Shown piece after piece: positions 24,886 to 33,404 of a DNA stretch of 43,025 nucleotides. The notes under the pieces are model-generated. The model saw only the letters and a list, made by a program, of their open reading frames with translations, made no database searches and had not been told where the DNA came from. Source of the DNA: an uncultured Ruminococcus sp. (GTDB lineage Bacteria; Bacillota; Clostridia; Oscillospirales; Ruminococcaceae); NCBI GenBank assembly GCA_945877315.1, contig CAMCRP010000027.1, positions 1 through 43,025 of the forward strand, read 5' to 3'. The position numbers and the translations under genes are program-made. Within the stretch, counting starts at the first letter, position 1; every line of letters starts with the position of its first letter.

Positions 24886-27504
24886 TTATTTCAGAGCTTC
24901 AATAGATTCAATAATCTTTGCCATTTTCTCCTGAGCCTTTGCAAGCTTAGCCTTCTCAGCTTCAACCTGCTTTTCGGGAGCCTTAGCCATAAATCCGGGA
25001 TTATTAAGCTTTCCACTGGAGAAGTCAATATCCTTCTGAACGGCGACCTTTTCCTTGTTAAGACGGGCAAGCTCCTTTTCCTTGTCAACCAGCTCATTCA
25101 TAGGGATAAAGCAGCGTGCGCCGTCGGAAACAACCGTTACGGCATCGGGAATATCAAACTTATCTCCAACCTCAACAGCCGATGCGGAAGCCAGCTTCAC
25201 AAAGAACATCTCCGAAGCCTTGAACAGCTCCGTTTCGTCCGTTTCAACGAAAACCTTTGCCTTTACGCTTGGCAGAATGTTCATCTCTGTACGGCGGTTT
25301 CTGATAGCCTTGATAGCGGAAATTACCTTTTCAAAACGCTTTTCCTCCTCCGTATAGGACAGCTTTTCGTCGTAAACGGGATAGCTTTCAAGCATAATGG
25401 GGGACTTGCCGTCGTTCAGAGTCTGCCATATTTCCTCGGTAATATATGGCATAAAGGGGTGGAGAAGCTTTAACATTCCGCCGATAGCCCAAACGAGAAC
25501 TTGCTGTGCAGTTTCCATTGTTTCGCCGCCTGCTGCGATTCTCGGCTTGGTCAGCTCGATATACCAGTCGCAGAAAATATCCCAGATAAAGTCATAGAGA
25601 TTTGAAACTGCGATACCCAGCTCAAACTTATCCAGATTGTCGTTGACATTCTTTGCAAGGGTGTTGAACTTGGAAACGAACCATTTGTCCTCAATGGTGA
25701 GATTCTCGGGAAGTCCCTTGAATTCAAAGTCCTCGGGGAGATTCATCATAATGAAGCGAGATGCGTTCCAGAGCTTGTTTGCGAAGTTTCTTGAAGCAAC
25801 TACCTTTTCCTCGGTGAAACGCATATCATTTCCGGGAGCGTTTCCTGTTGCCAGCATAAAGCGGAGAGCGTCTGCGCCGTACTGTGCGATAACCTCAAGC
25901 GGGTCAATGCCGTTGCCGAGAGATTTGGACATTTTCCGTCCCTGAGCGTCCCTTACAAGACCGTGGATAAGAACGGTGTCAAAGGGAGGCTTGCCCATAT
26001 TTTCAATTCCCGAGAACATCATTCTGATTACCCAGAAGAAGATAATGTCATAGCCCGTAACAAGCGTGTTTGTGGGGTAGAAATACTTGAGATCTTCCGT
26101 ATTGTCAGGCCAGCCGAGAGTGGAGAAGGGCCAGAGTGCGGAGGAGAACCATGTGTCCAGCGTGTCGGGGTCCTGACGCATAGGCTTGCCGCACTTGGGA
26201 CAAACAGCGGAGCTTTCCTTGGTAACAACCATTTCGCCGCAGTCATCGCAGTAGAATGCGGGGATCTGATGACCCCACCAGATCTGACGGGAGATACACC
26301 AGTCACGGATATTATCCAGCCAATGGAAATAGGTCTTTTCAAAACGCTCGGGAACGAACTTTGTTTCTCCGTTCTTAACAGCGTCGATTGCGGGCTGTGC
26401 AAGGGGCTTCATCTTAACGAACCACTGAGTGGAAACTCTCGGTTCAACGGTGGTTCCGCAGCGGTAGCAGGTGCCTACGTTGTGTGCGTGTTCCTCTATC
26501 TTTACAAGGAAACCGTCCTTTTCAAGGTCCTCAACTATCTTTTTGCGGGCTTCGTAGCGGTCAAGTCCTGCATATGCGGGATAATCCTCGGTAATCTTGG
26601 CGTCATCGGTCATAACGCTGATAACGGGCAGACTGTGACGCAGACCAACCTCGAAGTCGTTGGGGTCGTGAGCGGGTGTTATCTTAACAACGCCCGTTCC
26701 GAATTCCATATCAACGTAATCATCGCCCACAATGGGAATTTCACGTCCAACCAGCGGGAGAGTTACGGTTTTTCCGATAAGGTGTGCATAACGCTCGTCC
26801 TTGGGATTTACCGCAACTGCCGTATCACCCAGAAGCGTTTCGGGACGGGTGGTAGCCAGCTGAACATATCCCGAGCCGTCTGTAAGGGGATAGCGAAGAT
26901 GCCAGAAATGTCCTGCCTGATCCTCATAAGTTACCTCTGCATCGGACAGAGAGGTCTTACAGTGGGGACACCAGTTGATGATCCTTTCGCCGCGGTAGAT
27001 AAGTCCTTTTTCGTAATATTTAACGAAAACCTCCTTAACTGCCTTTGAGCAGCCCTCGTCCATGGTAAAGCGTTCTCTTGACCAGTCGCAGGAGGAACCC
27101 AGCTTTTTCAGCTGTTCAACGATACGTCCGCCGTACTGCTCCTTCCATTTCCAGGCACGTTCCATAAAGGCTTCTCTGCCGATGCCTTCCTTTGTCAGAC
27201 CTTCCTTGCGCATTGCTTCAACTATCTTTGCTTCGGTGGCGATAGCGGCGTGGTCTGTGCCGGGGAGCCAGAGAGTTTCGTAGCCCGACATTCTCTTCCA
27301 GCGGATAAGGATATCCTGTAAGGTTTCGTCAAGGGCGTGTCCCATATGGAGCTGTCCTGTGATATTTGGGGGAGGGATAACGATAGTATAGGGCTTTTTC
27401 TTGCTGTTGGGAGATGCTTTGAAGCAGTCGTTTTCCATCCAGTAGGAGTAAATTTTGTCCTCAAATTCCGAGGGGGAATACTGCTTGGGGAGTTCCTTTT
27501 TCAT
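24886..27504 (-). CDS. valS: Valyl-tRNA synthetase
   Basis: ValS, 872 residues, charges tRNA-Val. It has the class I motifs PNITGQLHMGH (HIGH equivalent) near residues 47-57 and GRKMSKSLGN near 520-529, the editing domain between them (TTRPETLLGDTAVAV near 217), zinc-binding CPHC and CPKC clusters, and a C-terminal coiled coil rich in Lys/Glu (about 800-870). AAAGGA precedes the ATG. Expression is controlled by the T-box leader upstream (27530-27810). The gene is monocistronic. Confidence 0.98.
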   Translation of the reverse strand: MKKELPKQYSPSEFEDKIYSYWMENDCFKASPNSKKKPYTIVIPPPNITGQLHMGHALDETLQDILIRWKRMSGYETLWLPGTDHAAIATEAKIVEAMRKEGLTKEGIGREAFMERAWKWKEQYGGRIVEQLKKLGSSCDWSRERFTMDEGCSKAVKEVFVKYYEKGLIYRGERIINWCPHCKTSLSDAEVTYEDQAGHFWHLRYPLTDGSGYVQLATTRPETLLGDTAVAVNPKDERYAHLIGKTVTLPLVGREIPIVGDDYVDMEFGTGVVKITPAHDPNDFEVGLRHSLPVISVMTDDAKITEDYPAYAGLDRYEARKKIVEDLEKDGFLVKIEEHAHNVGTCYRCGTTVEPRVSTQWFVKMKPLAQPAIDAVKNGETKFVPERFEKTYFHWLDNIRDWCISRQIWWGHQIPAFYCDDCGEMVVTKESSAVCPKCGKPMRQDPDTLDTWFSSALWPFSTLGWPDNTEDLKYFYPTNTLVTGYDIIFFWVIRMMFSGIENMGKPPFDTVLIHGLVRDAQGRKMSKSLGNGIDPLEVIAQYGADALRFMLATGNAPGNDMRFTEEKVVASRNFANKLWNASRFIMMNLPEDFEFKGLPENLTIEDKWFVSKFNTLAKNVNDNLDKFELGIAVSNLYDFIWDIFCDWYIELTKPRIAAGGETMETAQQVLVWAIGGMLKLLHPFMPYITEEIWQTLNDGKSPIMLESYPVYDEKLSYTEEEKRFEKVISAIKAIRNRRTEMNILPSVKAKVFVETDETELFKASEMFFVKLASASAVEVGDKFDIPDAVTVVSDGARCFIPMNELVDKEKELARLNKEKVAVQKDIDFSSGKLNNPGFMAKAPEKQVEAEKAKLAKAQEKMAKIIESIEALK

Positions 27505-27545
27505 TCTTATCTGTCCTTTCGTAAATATTTGTCGGCATTGGGAAA

Positions 27546-27810
27546 TAAAAAAGCCCCGAAGCCGACTTGGGCTTCAGGGCGGAAAATATCCGTGGTACCA
27601 CCTGAATTTGCAGTCCGCTTTTGGGGGACAGCACACTCATTCCTCCGTAACGGGGAGATGCCGCCGCATACTACTTATCAAATAGGATGTTCGCACACGA
27701 AGCTCCGAGGCTACCTTCCGCATTGTCTGCCTAAAGACTTGCACCGACCGTCTTTTCTCTGTGGGCAGGGGAGATGCGTACTCCTCCTCATCATTGCTTT
27801 TGTTTTTACA
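27546..27810 (-). ncRNA. T-box leader of valS with terminator
   Basis: On the minus strand, from a start near 27805, a stem I with GAGGAGTACGCAT and the distal loop GGTCGGTGCAAGTC is followed by ATGCGGAAGGTAGCC, where GTA is a candidate valine specifier codon. The T-box sequence AGGTGGTACCACGG (27590-27604) precedes a terminator (GCCCTGAAGCC with GGCTTCGGGGC, then TTTTTTA, 27546-27583). By family knowledge, uncharged tRNA-Val reads the specifier and T-box and prevents termination. The specifier call rests on position and the downstream gene. Confidence 0.93.
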
Positions 27811-27811
27811 C

Positions 27812-27840
27812 ATTATAACACGTTCTTGAAAAATTGTCAA
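27812..27840 (-). promoter_or_regulatory. Promoter of the valS T-box leader
   Basis: On the minus strand: TTGACA (27835-27840), a 17-nt spacer and TATAAT (27812-27817), both perfect consensus. Confidence 0.9.
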
Positions 27841-27926
27841 TGATGATTTTCTTAAATTTTTAAATGTGGTTATTAATTTTCTGTCAAGTGAATAGAATTA
27901 CACAAAAAGCAGAAAGGCGTGATACT

Positions 27927-28499
27927 ATGCACGAAAGATGTTATCCCTTTGAGCCCATACCGCTGCCTTACGGTTATGATGCCTGTGAGCCGTATCTCAG
28001 CGAGGAAACCATAAAAACTCACTATGAGAAGCATTATAAAGGCTATGTTTCCAAGTTGAATGAGTGTGTGGAGAAAAATCCCGTTCTGCGGTGTATGGAC
28101 ATTGAGTCGCTGGCAAAGTCGGGGAGCGAGGCTGTGAGCTTCTATGCGGGCGGTGTGCTTAATCATGAGCTGTATTTTTCGGGGCTTTTTCCCGTAACGG
28201 ATAAGCGGCGGCTGTCACCCGAAGCGGCGGCATTTGTGGAATACAGCGGGGGAGCGGCAGCTTTGACGGAGAAGTTTTTAGATATGTCCCGAAATTTCAA
28301 GGGTTCGGGCTATATTTGGGCAGTGTGCAGATGCGGGAAAACGGAGATACTTTGCAGCGAAGATCAGCAGCATATCTGCGGAAAAGTGCTGTTTTGCTGC
28401 GATTTATGGGAACACGCATATTATCTCGATTATCGAAACGACAGGGAGAAATATGTGCGGGCGTGGGCAAGGCTTGCCATACCAAGCATTTCCGATTGA
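27927..28499 (+). CDS. Superoxide dismutase, Fe/Mn family
   Basis: A 190-residue Fe/Mn superoxide dismutase that would convert superoxide to hydrogen peroxide and oxygen in the cytoplasm. It shows PFEPIPLPYGYDACEPYLSE at the N-terminus, metal-ligand His32 in THYEKHY, the GGVLNHELYF block with the second His, and DLWEHAYYLDYRNDREKY with the Asp and third His ligands. Some normally conserved positions differ (HHxxHH reads HYxxHY; a Trp-rich patch is partly lost), and the protein is slightly short, so activity or metal choice may be atypical. AAAGGCG lies 8 nt before the ATG. It is divergent from valS. Confidence 0.85.
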   Translation: MHERCYPFEPIPLPYGYDACEPYLSEETIKTHYEKHYKGYVSKLNECVEKNPVLRCMDIESLAKSGSEAVSFYAGGVLNHELYFSGLFPVTDKRRLSPEAAAFVEYSGGAAALTEKFLDMSRNFKGSGYIWAVCRCGKTEILCSEDQQHICGKVLFCCDLWEHAYYLDYRNDREKYVRAWARLAIPSISD

Positions 28500-28576
28500 C
28501 GGGATTTATTCATTCTGATAAAGAAAATTTGTGCAAAATGCTCAATTAATTATTTCGTCTTTGTATTGTTTGGGGG

Positions 28577-28605
28577 TTGAAAAGTTTAACTATTTATGTT
28601 AAAAT
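28577..28605 (+). promoter_or_regulatory. Promoter for the unrecognised 528-residue protein gene
   Basis: TTGAAA (28577-28582), a 17-nt spacer and TAAAAT (28600-28605). A strong ribosome site GAAAGGAG follows at 28621-28628. Confidence 0.7.
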
Positions 28606-28662
28606 TATGATAGTTGCTGCGAAAGGAGATTGTCGGCGTTTTGGGTCGGCATACATAATATA

Positions 28663-30249
28663 ATGAGTGTTAAATTGGATATTACAGCAGTTGTCCCCGA
28701 GCTTCTTGACGAAATAATCTTTATGGACGATTCTCCCGCCCTTGAAGCGTTTGAAAACGAGCTTTCCGAGATAATCACGGGAATGGCGGAAAAGGCTGAA
28801 TTTAAAGAGCTTCTTGAAGGCGTTTCTCCCGACGATATAATCGAAGCATATCATAATGCGGTGATAAATTTACAGCGTTCCTATCTGCTTTGGTCTGAGT
28901 ATGAAGCGAAGGAACCCGGCGGAAAAAGATGGGGTCTGGACGCTTCCGACCGTATCAATTACTGCAAGCTGTTTTATAAGGCATTCGGCATAGTGCTTAT
29001 TTCGCTGAACGGCAAGAAAAACAGTGTTGAGCTGTCCGCTGTTGGCGATTTGAAGGCAAAATTCATCGCTATGATCATAAAGGGCGGCGACCTGTACAAT
29101 AAGCTGAAGGACTTTTTCAGAGGATATATTTACGGCTGGCTGTTCAACTATCTGACAGAGCAGAAGCTTATGCCCGAATATGCGGAGTTTATCGTGTCGC
29201 TGGCGGTTATGTCGGACAAGATAAAGGCTGCTCCCGAGGTCAAGGGCGAGATCATCAAGAAGCTGAAATCTATGCTTTCTAAGGGCAGATTCAAGTATAT
29301 TAACGGCTATGTTCCCGTTGACCTTATTTCGGGTATCATTGCCGACAGATATGATTTTTCCAAGTTGAACGGTGAGGACGCCGAAACTGCACTTGCTCTT
29401 ATCGAACGTCAGATCAGGGAGAATTATGAGTGCAGCGAGGACGATGATACGGTTATTTACAATGTTACCGCAAACTTTATGACTACTGTCGGTTCCGCAT
29501 ATTCCGACTGCGGAAAATTTGCAGCAGAGGAATTTGAGAATGCGTTCGGCGGTGTGAGAACCTTCCTTGACGGTTCACGGGGAGATACGGGAAATATGTC
29601 TGTTTCCGATGTCCGCAGTGCGGCTGAGCTTTGCTGTGAAGAGCTGGAGGACGAGTTCTATTCGTCGGCACATGCTTCTGCTCCCGAAACAGGCTTGAAG
29701 GCGGAAAGCAAGGGCTATCTGTATCCCGCTGTTTACAAGGACGGTTCGGAGTACTATTTTGCGCCTTGTGTGAGATATGCGCTTTTTGCACGGTGCGATA
29801 AGGTTTTGTATACTCCCGTGGAGCAGTCCGATCTGCCGATTCGGTCTTTCCTGTTTATGAAGGACGAGATGAAGTTCAACTATTTCTATTACAGCGTAAG
29901 AGAACTGCTTGCCGATGGCGGTCAGATAAAGGCGGGCTCGGGAAGAGGATTCAGCGTCCGCAAGGATAAGATAGGTCTGCTTGAGGAGCTGAAGCAGATC
30001 GATGAACAGCTCAAGGATTCCACCGAAGAGGACAGGCGTATGAACAAGATAGGCAAGACCCTGGAGCTGCTGTCCGGCAACAACAGTGCTGTTCGTTACG
30101 AAGAGGCTGCAGCAGAGTGCTTCTATGGCTCAAAGCTGTTTGAAAGCTACATAAAATTCCGTACACATCAGCTGACAGACGATGCTGCCGAGGCAGGCGT
30201 TGAGGCTCAGAAGAAGCTTATCGCTCAGCTGAACGGTATTACACTTTAA
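28663..30249 (+). CDS. Unrecognised soluble protein of about 528 residues
   Basis: I do not recognise this family. From ATG 28663 it is 528 residues, without signal peptide or membrane helix, acidic in its N-terminal half and predicted largely helical. A central region (DFFRGYIYGWLFNYLTEQKL near 160) and a C-terminal block (SGRGFSVRKDKIGLLEEL near 428) look conserved in character. The start is uncertain: GAAAGGAG ends 1 nt before an in-frame TTG (28630), which is too close, and 34 nt before ATG 28663, which is too far. It shares a transcript with a small membrane protein, separated by a hairpin. Possible role: a cytoplasmic partner of that membrane protein (inference). Confidence 0.75.
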   Translation: MSVKLDITAVVPELLDEIIFMDDSPALEAFENELSEIITGMAEKAEFKELLEGVSPDDIIEAYHNAVINLQRSYLLWSEYEAKEPGGKRWGLDASDRINYCKLFYKAFGIVLISLNGKKNSVELSAVGDLKAKFIAMIIKGGDLYNKLKDFFRGYIYGWLFNYLTEQKLMPEYAEFIVSLAVMSDKIKAAPEVKGEIIKKLKSMLSKGRFKYINGYVPVDLISGIIADRYDFSKLNGEDAETALALIERQIRENYECSEDDDTVIYNVTANFMTTVGSAYSDCGKFAAEEFENAFGGVRTFLDGSRGDTGNMSVSDVRSAAELCCEELEDEFYSSAHASAPETGLKAESKGYLYPAVYKDGSEYYFAPCVRYALFARCDKVLYTPVEQSDLPIRSFLFMKDEMKFNYFYYSVRELLADGGQIKAGSGRGFSVRKDKIGLLEELKQIDEQLKDSTEEDRRMNKIGKTLELLSGNNSAVRYEEAAAECFYGSKLFESYIKFRTHQLTDDAAEAGVEAQKKLIAQLNGITL

Positions 30250-30255
30250 CAATTT

Positions 30256-30300
30256 GCCGCAGATTTTGGGAGGAAATGCCCCCGGGTCTGCGGCTTTATT
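30256..30300 (+). terminator. Terminator or attenuator between the large protein and the small membrane protein
   Basis: GCCGCAGA (30256-30263) pairs with TCTGCGGC (30287-30294), extended by GGG/CCC pairs, then TTTATTATT. The next gene starts 24 nt later, so some read-through is likely. Confidence 0.7.
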
Positions 30301-30323
30301 ATTCCGAGAAAAGAGGTGTTTGC

Positions 30324-30512
30324 ATGCTGCCTTACAGACGGGGAAGGTATGAACGGAATAATCCCGAATATGAGCCGAAAAAGCCGTCCGCATTTTCACG
30401 GATAATCGTTATCCTGATACTGCTGTTTTTTGGTGCGGTCATTGTTTATGGGGCTTATACGGGGATAATTGATGAGATCTTTGAGGGGATAAAGGTGGAA
30501 CTGCCAAAGTAA
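30324..30512 (+). CDS. Small membrane protein of 62 residues
   Basis: A basic N-terminus (MLPYRRGRYERNNPEYEPKK) is followed by one membrane helix (about residues 24-44, RIIVILILLFFGAVIVYGAY) and a short acidic tail ending VELPK. The ATG at 30324 has AAAAGAGGTG about 6 nt upstream. It follows the 528-residue protein in the same direction. It is not recognised as any named family. Confidence 0.65.
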   Translation: MLPYRRGRYERNNPEYEPKKPSAFSRIIVILILLFFGAVIVYGAYTGIIDEIFEGIKVELPK

Positions 30513-30760
30513 CGAAAGGGATACTATGCTGAGATACATACTATTGCGCGGGGGAGGTTAGTGCCGTCGGTCACCAAGGCGGCGGTCAACTGCAAAACTG
30601 TCGGTTTTATCAAGGTAAAATCTCCGAAAAGAAAAAAACGATAATTTTAACAAAAAAACTATTGCAAAATCCGACAAAATGTATTATAATGTATTTGTAT
30701 GTTGCGCAGTACTCCAATTTTGCGCTTACATCTAAAATCTGAAAGGAGTTTGTAACTAAT
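30513..30760 (+). promoter_or_regulatory. Leader region with promoter for the NifU-like gene
   Basis: A promoter TTGCAA (30662-30667), 17-nt spacer and TATAAT (30685-30690) serves the NifU-like/GGGtGRT pair. The G-rich stretch before it (30530-30610) carries no convincing gene or known RNA; an 11-codon frame from 30525 ends at TAG. GAAAGGAG lies 12 nt before the NifU-like start. Confidence 0.7.
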
Positions 30761-31453
30761 ATGATCTATTCTCATGAGGTTGAAACTATGTGCCCCGTGA
30801 AGCAGGGTGTTGCTCACGGCGCTGCTCCGATCCCCGAAGAAGCTAAGTGGGTCAAGGCAAAGGAAGTCAAGGACATTTCCGGTTTTACACACGGTATCGG
30901 CTGGTGCGCACCCCAGCAGGGTACTTGTAAGCTCACACTCAACGTTAAGGAGGGCGTTATTCAGGAGGCTCTCGTTGAAACTATCGGCTGCTCAGGTATG
31001 ACTCATTCAGCTGCTATGGCTGCTGAGATCCTTCCCGGCAGAACTGTTCTCGAGGCTCTGAACACTGACCTCGTTTGTGACGCTATCAACACAGCTATGA
31101 GAGAGCTGTTTCTCCAGATCGTTTACGGTCGTTCCCAGAGTGCTTTCTCCGAGGGCGGTCTTGTTGTAGGCGCAGGTCTTGAGGATCTCGGTAAGGGACT
31201 TCGTTCTCAGGTTGGTACTATGTACGGTACTCTCGCTAAGGGTCCCCGTTACCTCGAAATGACCGATGGTTATGTTACAGGCATTGCTCTGAACGAAGAT
31301 GATGAGATCATCGGCTATCAGTTCGTAAACTTCGGTAAGATGATGGACTTCATCAAGGGCGGCGACGACGCTAACACCGCTTTCGAGAAGGCTAAGGGTC
31401 AGTACGGTAGAGTTGCTGACGCTGTTAAGATCATCGATCCCAGAAAGCAGTAA
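30761..31453 (+). CDS. NifU/IscU-like scaffold protein, partner of the GGGtGRT protein
   Basis: A 230-residue protein whose middle (about 47-130) resembles the iron-sulfur scaffold domain: GWCAPQQGTCKL with Cys49 and Cys56, then TIGCSGMTHSAAMAAEIL with Cys77 as in the NifU second-Cys block, and Cys106 in TDLVCDAIN. The usual third scaffold Cys position is not clearly filled, so cluster building as in IscU is uncertain. Codon use is strongly biased to GCT, GGT and GTT, a mark of high expression, unlike most of the window. It starts 22 nt before the GGGtGRT gene with its own ribosome site. The pair is conserved in Clostridia but of unknown function (family knowledge). Confidence 0.85.
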   Translation: MIYSHEVETMCPVKQGVAHGAAPIPEEAKWVKAKEVKDISGFTHGIGWCAPQQGTCKLTLNVKEGVIQEALVETIGCSGMTHSAAMAAEILPGRTVLEALNTDLVCDAINTAMRELFLQIVYGRSQSAFSEGGLVVGAGLEDLGKGLRSQVGTMYGTLAKGPRYLEMTDGYVTGIALNEDDEIIGYQFVNFGKMMDFIKGGDDANTAFEKAKGQYGRVADAVKIIDPRKQ

Positions 31454-31475
31454 TCTGATAAGGAGGTAAACTATA

Positions 31476-32477
31476 ATGGCTTTATTTGAATCTTATGAAA
31501 GAAGAGAAAAGCAGATTCTTGCTGTTCTCGCTCAGTATGGCATTAACTCCATTGAGGAGGCTGCTGAGGTAACAAAGGCTAAGGGCCTTGATATCTACAA
31601 GCTGGTTGAAGGCATTCAGCCTATCTGCTTTGAAAATGCAAAGTGGGCTTACACCGTAGGCTGCGCTATCGCTATCAAGAAGGGCTGCACAAGAGCTGCT
31701 GACGCTGCTGCAGCTATCGGTGAGGGTCTGCAGGCTTTCTGTATCCCCGGTTCTGTTGCCGATCAGCGTAAGGTTGGTCTTGGTCACGGTAACCTCGGTA
31801 AGATGCTCCTTGAGGAAGAAACTAAGTGCTTCGCATTCCTGGCAGGTCACGAGTCCTTCGCTGCTGCTGAGGGTGCTATCGGTATCGCTGAGAAGGCTAA
31901 CAGAGTTCGTAAGGAACCTCTGAGAGTTATCCTCAACGGTCTTGGCAAGGACGCTGCTCAGATCATCTCCCGTATCAACGGCTTTACATACGTTGAAACT
32001 GAGATGGATTACTACACAGGCGAGGTTAAGGAAGTATTCCGTAAGGCTTACTCCACAGGACTTCGTTCCAAGGTAAACTGCTACGGTGCTAACGATGTAA
32101 CAGAAGGCGTTGCTATCATGTGGAAGGAAGGCGTTGACGTTTCCATCACAGGTAACTCCACTAACCCCACTCGTTTCCAGCACCCCGTTGCAGGCACATA
32201 TAAGAAGGAATGTGTTGAAAAGGGCAAGAAGTACTTCTCCGTTGCTTCCGGCGGCGGTACAGGACGTACTCTCCACCCCGATAACATGGCTGCAGGTCCT
32301 GCTTCCTACGGTATGACTGATACTATGGGAAGAATGCACTCCGATGCTCAGTTTGCAGGTTCTTCTTCCGTTCCTGCTCACGTTGAGATGATGGGTTTGA
32401 TCGGTATGGGCAACAATCCTATGGTTGGTGCTACTGTGGCTTGTGCGGTTGCGGTTGAGGAAAGCTGGAAAAAATAA
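31476..32477 (+). CDS. GGGtGRT protein
   Basis: A 333-residue protein named for its motif, GGGTGRTLHPDNMA, near residue 260. Other blocks are FCIPGSVADQRKVGLGHGNL near 89, an Ala/Gly-rich core and SSVPAHVEMMGLIGMGNNPM near the C-terminus. The fold and reaction are unknown to me. It follows the NifU-like gene by 22 nt, with AAGGAGG 9 nt upstream of the ATG, and shares its very strong codon bias. The coupling suggests that it receives or needs an iron-sulfur cluster (inference). It ends in TAA directly against a helix-turn-helix remnant. Confidence 0.9.
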   Translation: MALFESYERREKQILAVLAQYGINSIEEAAEVTKAKGLDIYKLVEGIQPICFENAKWAYTVGCAIAIKKGCTRAADAAAAIGEGLQAFCIPGSVADQRKVGLGHGNLGKMLLEEETKCFAFLAGHESFAAAEGAIGIAEKANRVRKEPLRVILNGLGKDAAQIISRINGFTYVETEMDYYTGEVKEVFRKAYSTGLRSKVNCYGANDVTEGVAIMWKEGVDVSITGNSTNPTRFQHPVAGTYKKECVEKGKKYFSVASGGGTGRTLHPDNMAAGPASYGMTDTMGRMHSDAQFAGSSSVPAHVEMMGLIGMGNNPMVGATVACAVAVEESWKK

Positions 32478-32841
32478 TTCAGGACTTACCCACCTTGCGA
32501 AAGCAAGAATTGAAAAAGGTCTGATAATTGCCGATGTTACCCGACTGACCGGGCTCAGCTATGATAACTATATCAAGTATGAGCGTGAGGAAGTTGAGGA
32601 GCAGAATATGAGCATCGAAACGCTGAAAAAGCTCTCCGATGTTCTCGGCATAGACCTTCTGACCGATTACCATAGATTTAAGATGGATTCTGCGCAGATA
32701 GTTTGCGGATACATGGAGAGAAACAATGTTTCCATTCGTGCATTTGCAGCGAAATGCGGAGTGAGTGCAACTACTGTCAAGAACTGGCGGAATGGTACTT
32801 GTGCACCGTCTTATGAGATTTGGAAAAGGGTTTTTAAATAG
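32478..32841 (+). pseudogene. Remnant of an XRE-type helix-turn-helix protein, 5' end missing
   Basis: An open frame begins within the end of the GGGtGRT gene and has no start codon or ribosome site of its own. From 32478 it reads SGLTHLAKARIEKGLIIADV, then TRLTGLSYDNYIKYEREEVE, KKLSDVLGIDLL and later IRAFAAKCGVSATTVKNWRN, the pattern of two successive helix-turn-helix units. It ends in TAG, with a further TGA two codons on, just before a terminator. A truncated regulator left by an old rearrangement is the simplest reading; internal initiation at ATG 32608 would keep only the second unit. Confidence 0.65.
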
Positions 32842-32846
32842 TATTG

Positions 32847-32890
32847 AACAGGCTGCTGCATCGGTTGGTGCAGCAGCCTGTTATTTTTTT
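32847..32890 (+). terminator. Terminator after the HTH remnant and GGGtGRT gene
   Basis: A perfect 14-bp stem (32847-32860 with 32869-32882) with an 8-nt loop is followed by ATTTTTTT. Confidence 0.9.
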
Positions 32891-33016
32891 GTGTCTGATT
32901 TGTACCGGGATGATGGTAGGCTGTGAAGAAAGCTGTAATATGTGATCCGCAAAGCAAAATTCGTACAATCAATGTGCATAGGCGTCTTTTGCTTTCCGAC
33001 TCTTGCAAACGGACTG

Positions 33017-33304
33017 TTAAATAGTCACCATTTCACACTCAGCCTTAACCTTCATGTGGTTTTCGTATGCGGAAATGATAAGCTCTTCAAATGCATTTCT
33101 TGCATCTGAACCTATTGGATGAACAATATCTCTGAACACTCCGTTTGCGTCCATTCTGTTCGGCATTGCAACAAAGAGCCTTGCTTCGCCATGTATGATT
33201 TTGATTTCGTGGATTGCAAGACAGTTGTCGATGGTAATGGAAATGATAGCCTTGAGCTTTCCCTCGTTGAAGGTTCTTCTTACGTTGATTTGAGTGATTT
33301 TCAT
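33017..33304 (-). CDS. spoVG: SpoVG family protein, copy 1
   Basis: A 95-residue SpoVG: MKITQINVRRTFNEGKLKAI, then SITIDNCLAIHEIKII, LFVAMPNRMDANGVFRDIVH and HPIGSDARNAFEELI, matching the family's strands and the conserved PxR/K...DI.HPI block. SpoVG is a small nucleic-acid-binding regulator involved in sporulation and cell-surface genes in other Firmicutes. AAAGGA lies 9 nt before the ATG. A second, diverged copy lies immediately upstream on the same strand. Confidence 0.92.
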   Translation of the reverse strand: MKITQINVRRTFNEGKLKAIISITIDNCLAIHEIKIIHGEARLFVAMPNRMDANGVFRDIVHPIGSDARNAFEELIISAYENHMKVKAECEMVTI

Positions 33305-33339
33305 AGTTGATATTCCTTTCTGCTAAATATTATGTGTAC

Positions 33340-33370
33340 AGCCCTCGTTTTCGTATTGAAAACGAGGGCT
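33340..33370. other. Hairpin between the two spoVG genes
   Basis: A perfect 13-bp stem (AGCCCTCGTTTTC with GAAAACGAGGGCT) and 5-nt loop without a T-tract on either side. It may be an RNA processing or stability element rather than a terminator. Confidence 0.6.
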
Positions 33371-33404
33371 GCAATGGATTTGCGTCACATTCGCTGAGTA
33401 ATAT

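Noticed and set aside
25963-27048. A 361-codon plus-strand frame opposite valS
   Set aside because: It is fully antisense to the conserved core of valyl-tRNA synthetase and has no recognisable domain.
30525-30560. Eleven-codon frame (MLRYILLRGGG, then TAG) with GAAAGGGAT upstream
   Set aside because: Reading on past the TAG gives Arg/Ser-rich sequence to the next stop, which does not look like protein, so it is not further support for TAG recoding.
31482-32381. A 299-codon minus-strand frame opposite the GGGtGRT gene
   Set aside because: It is Ser/Cys/Thr-rich shadow sequence produced by the strong codon bias of the real gene.
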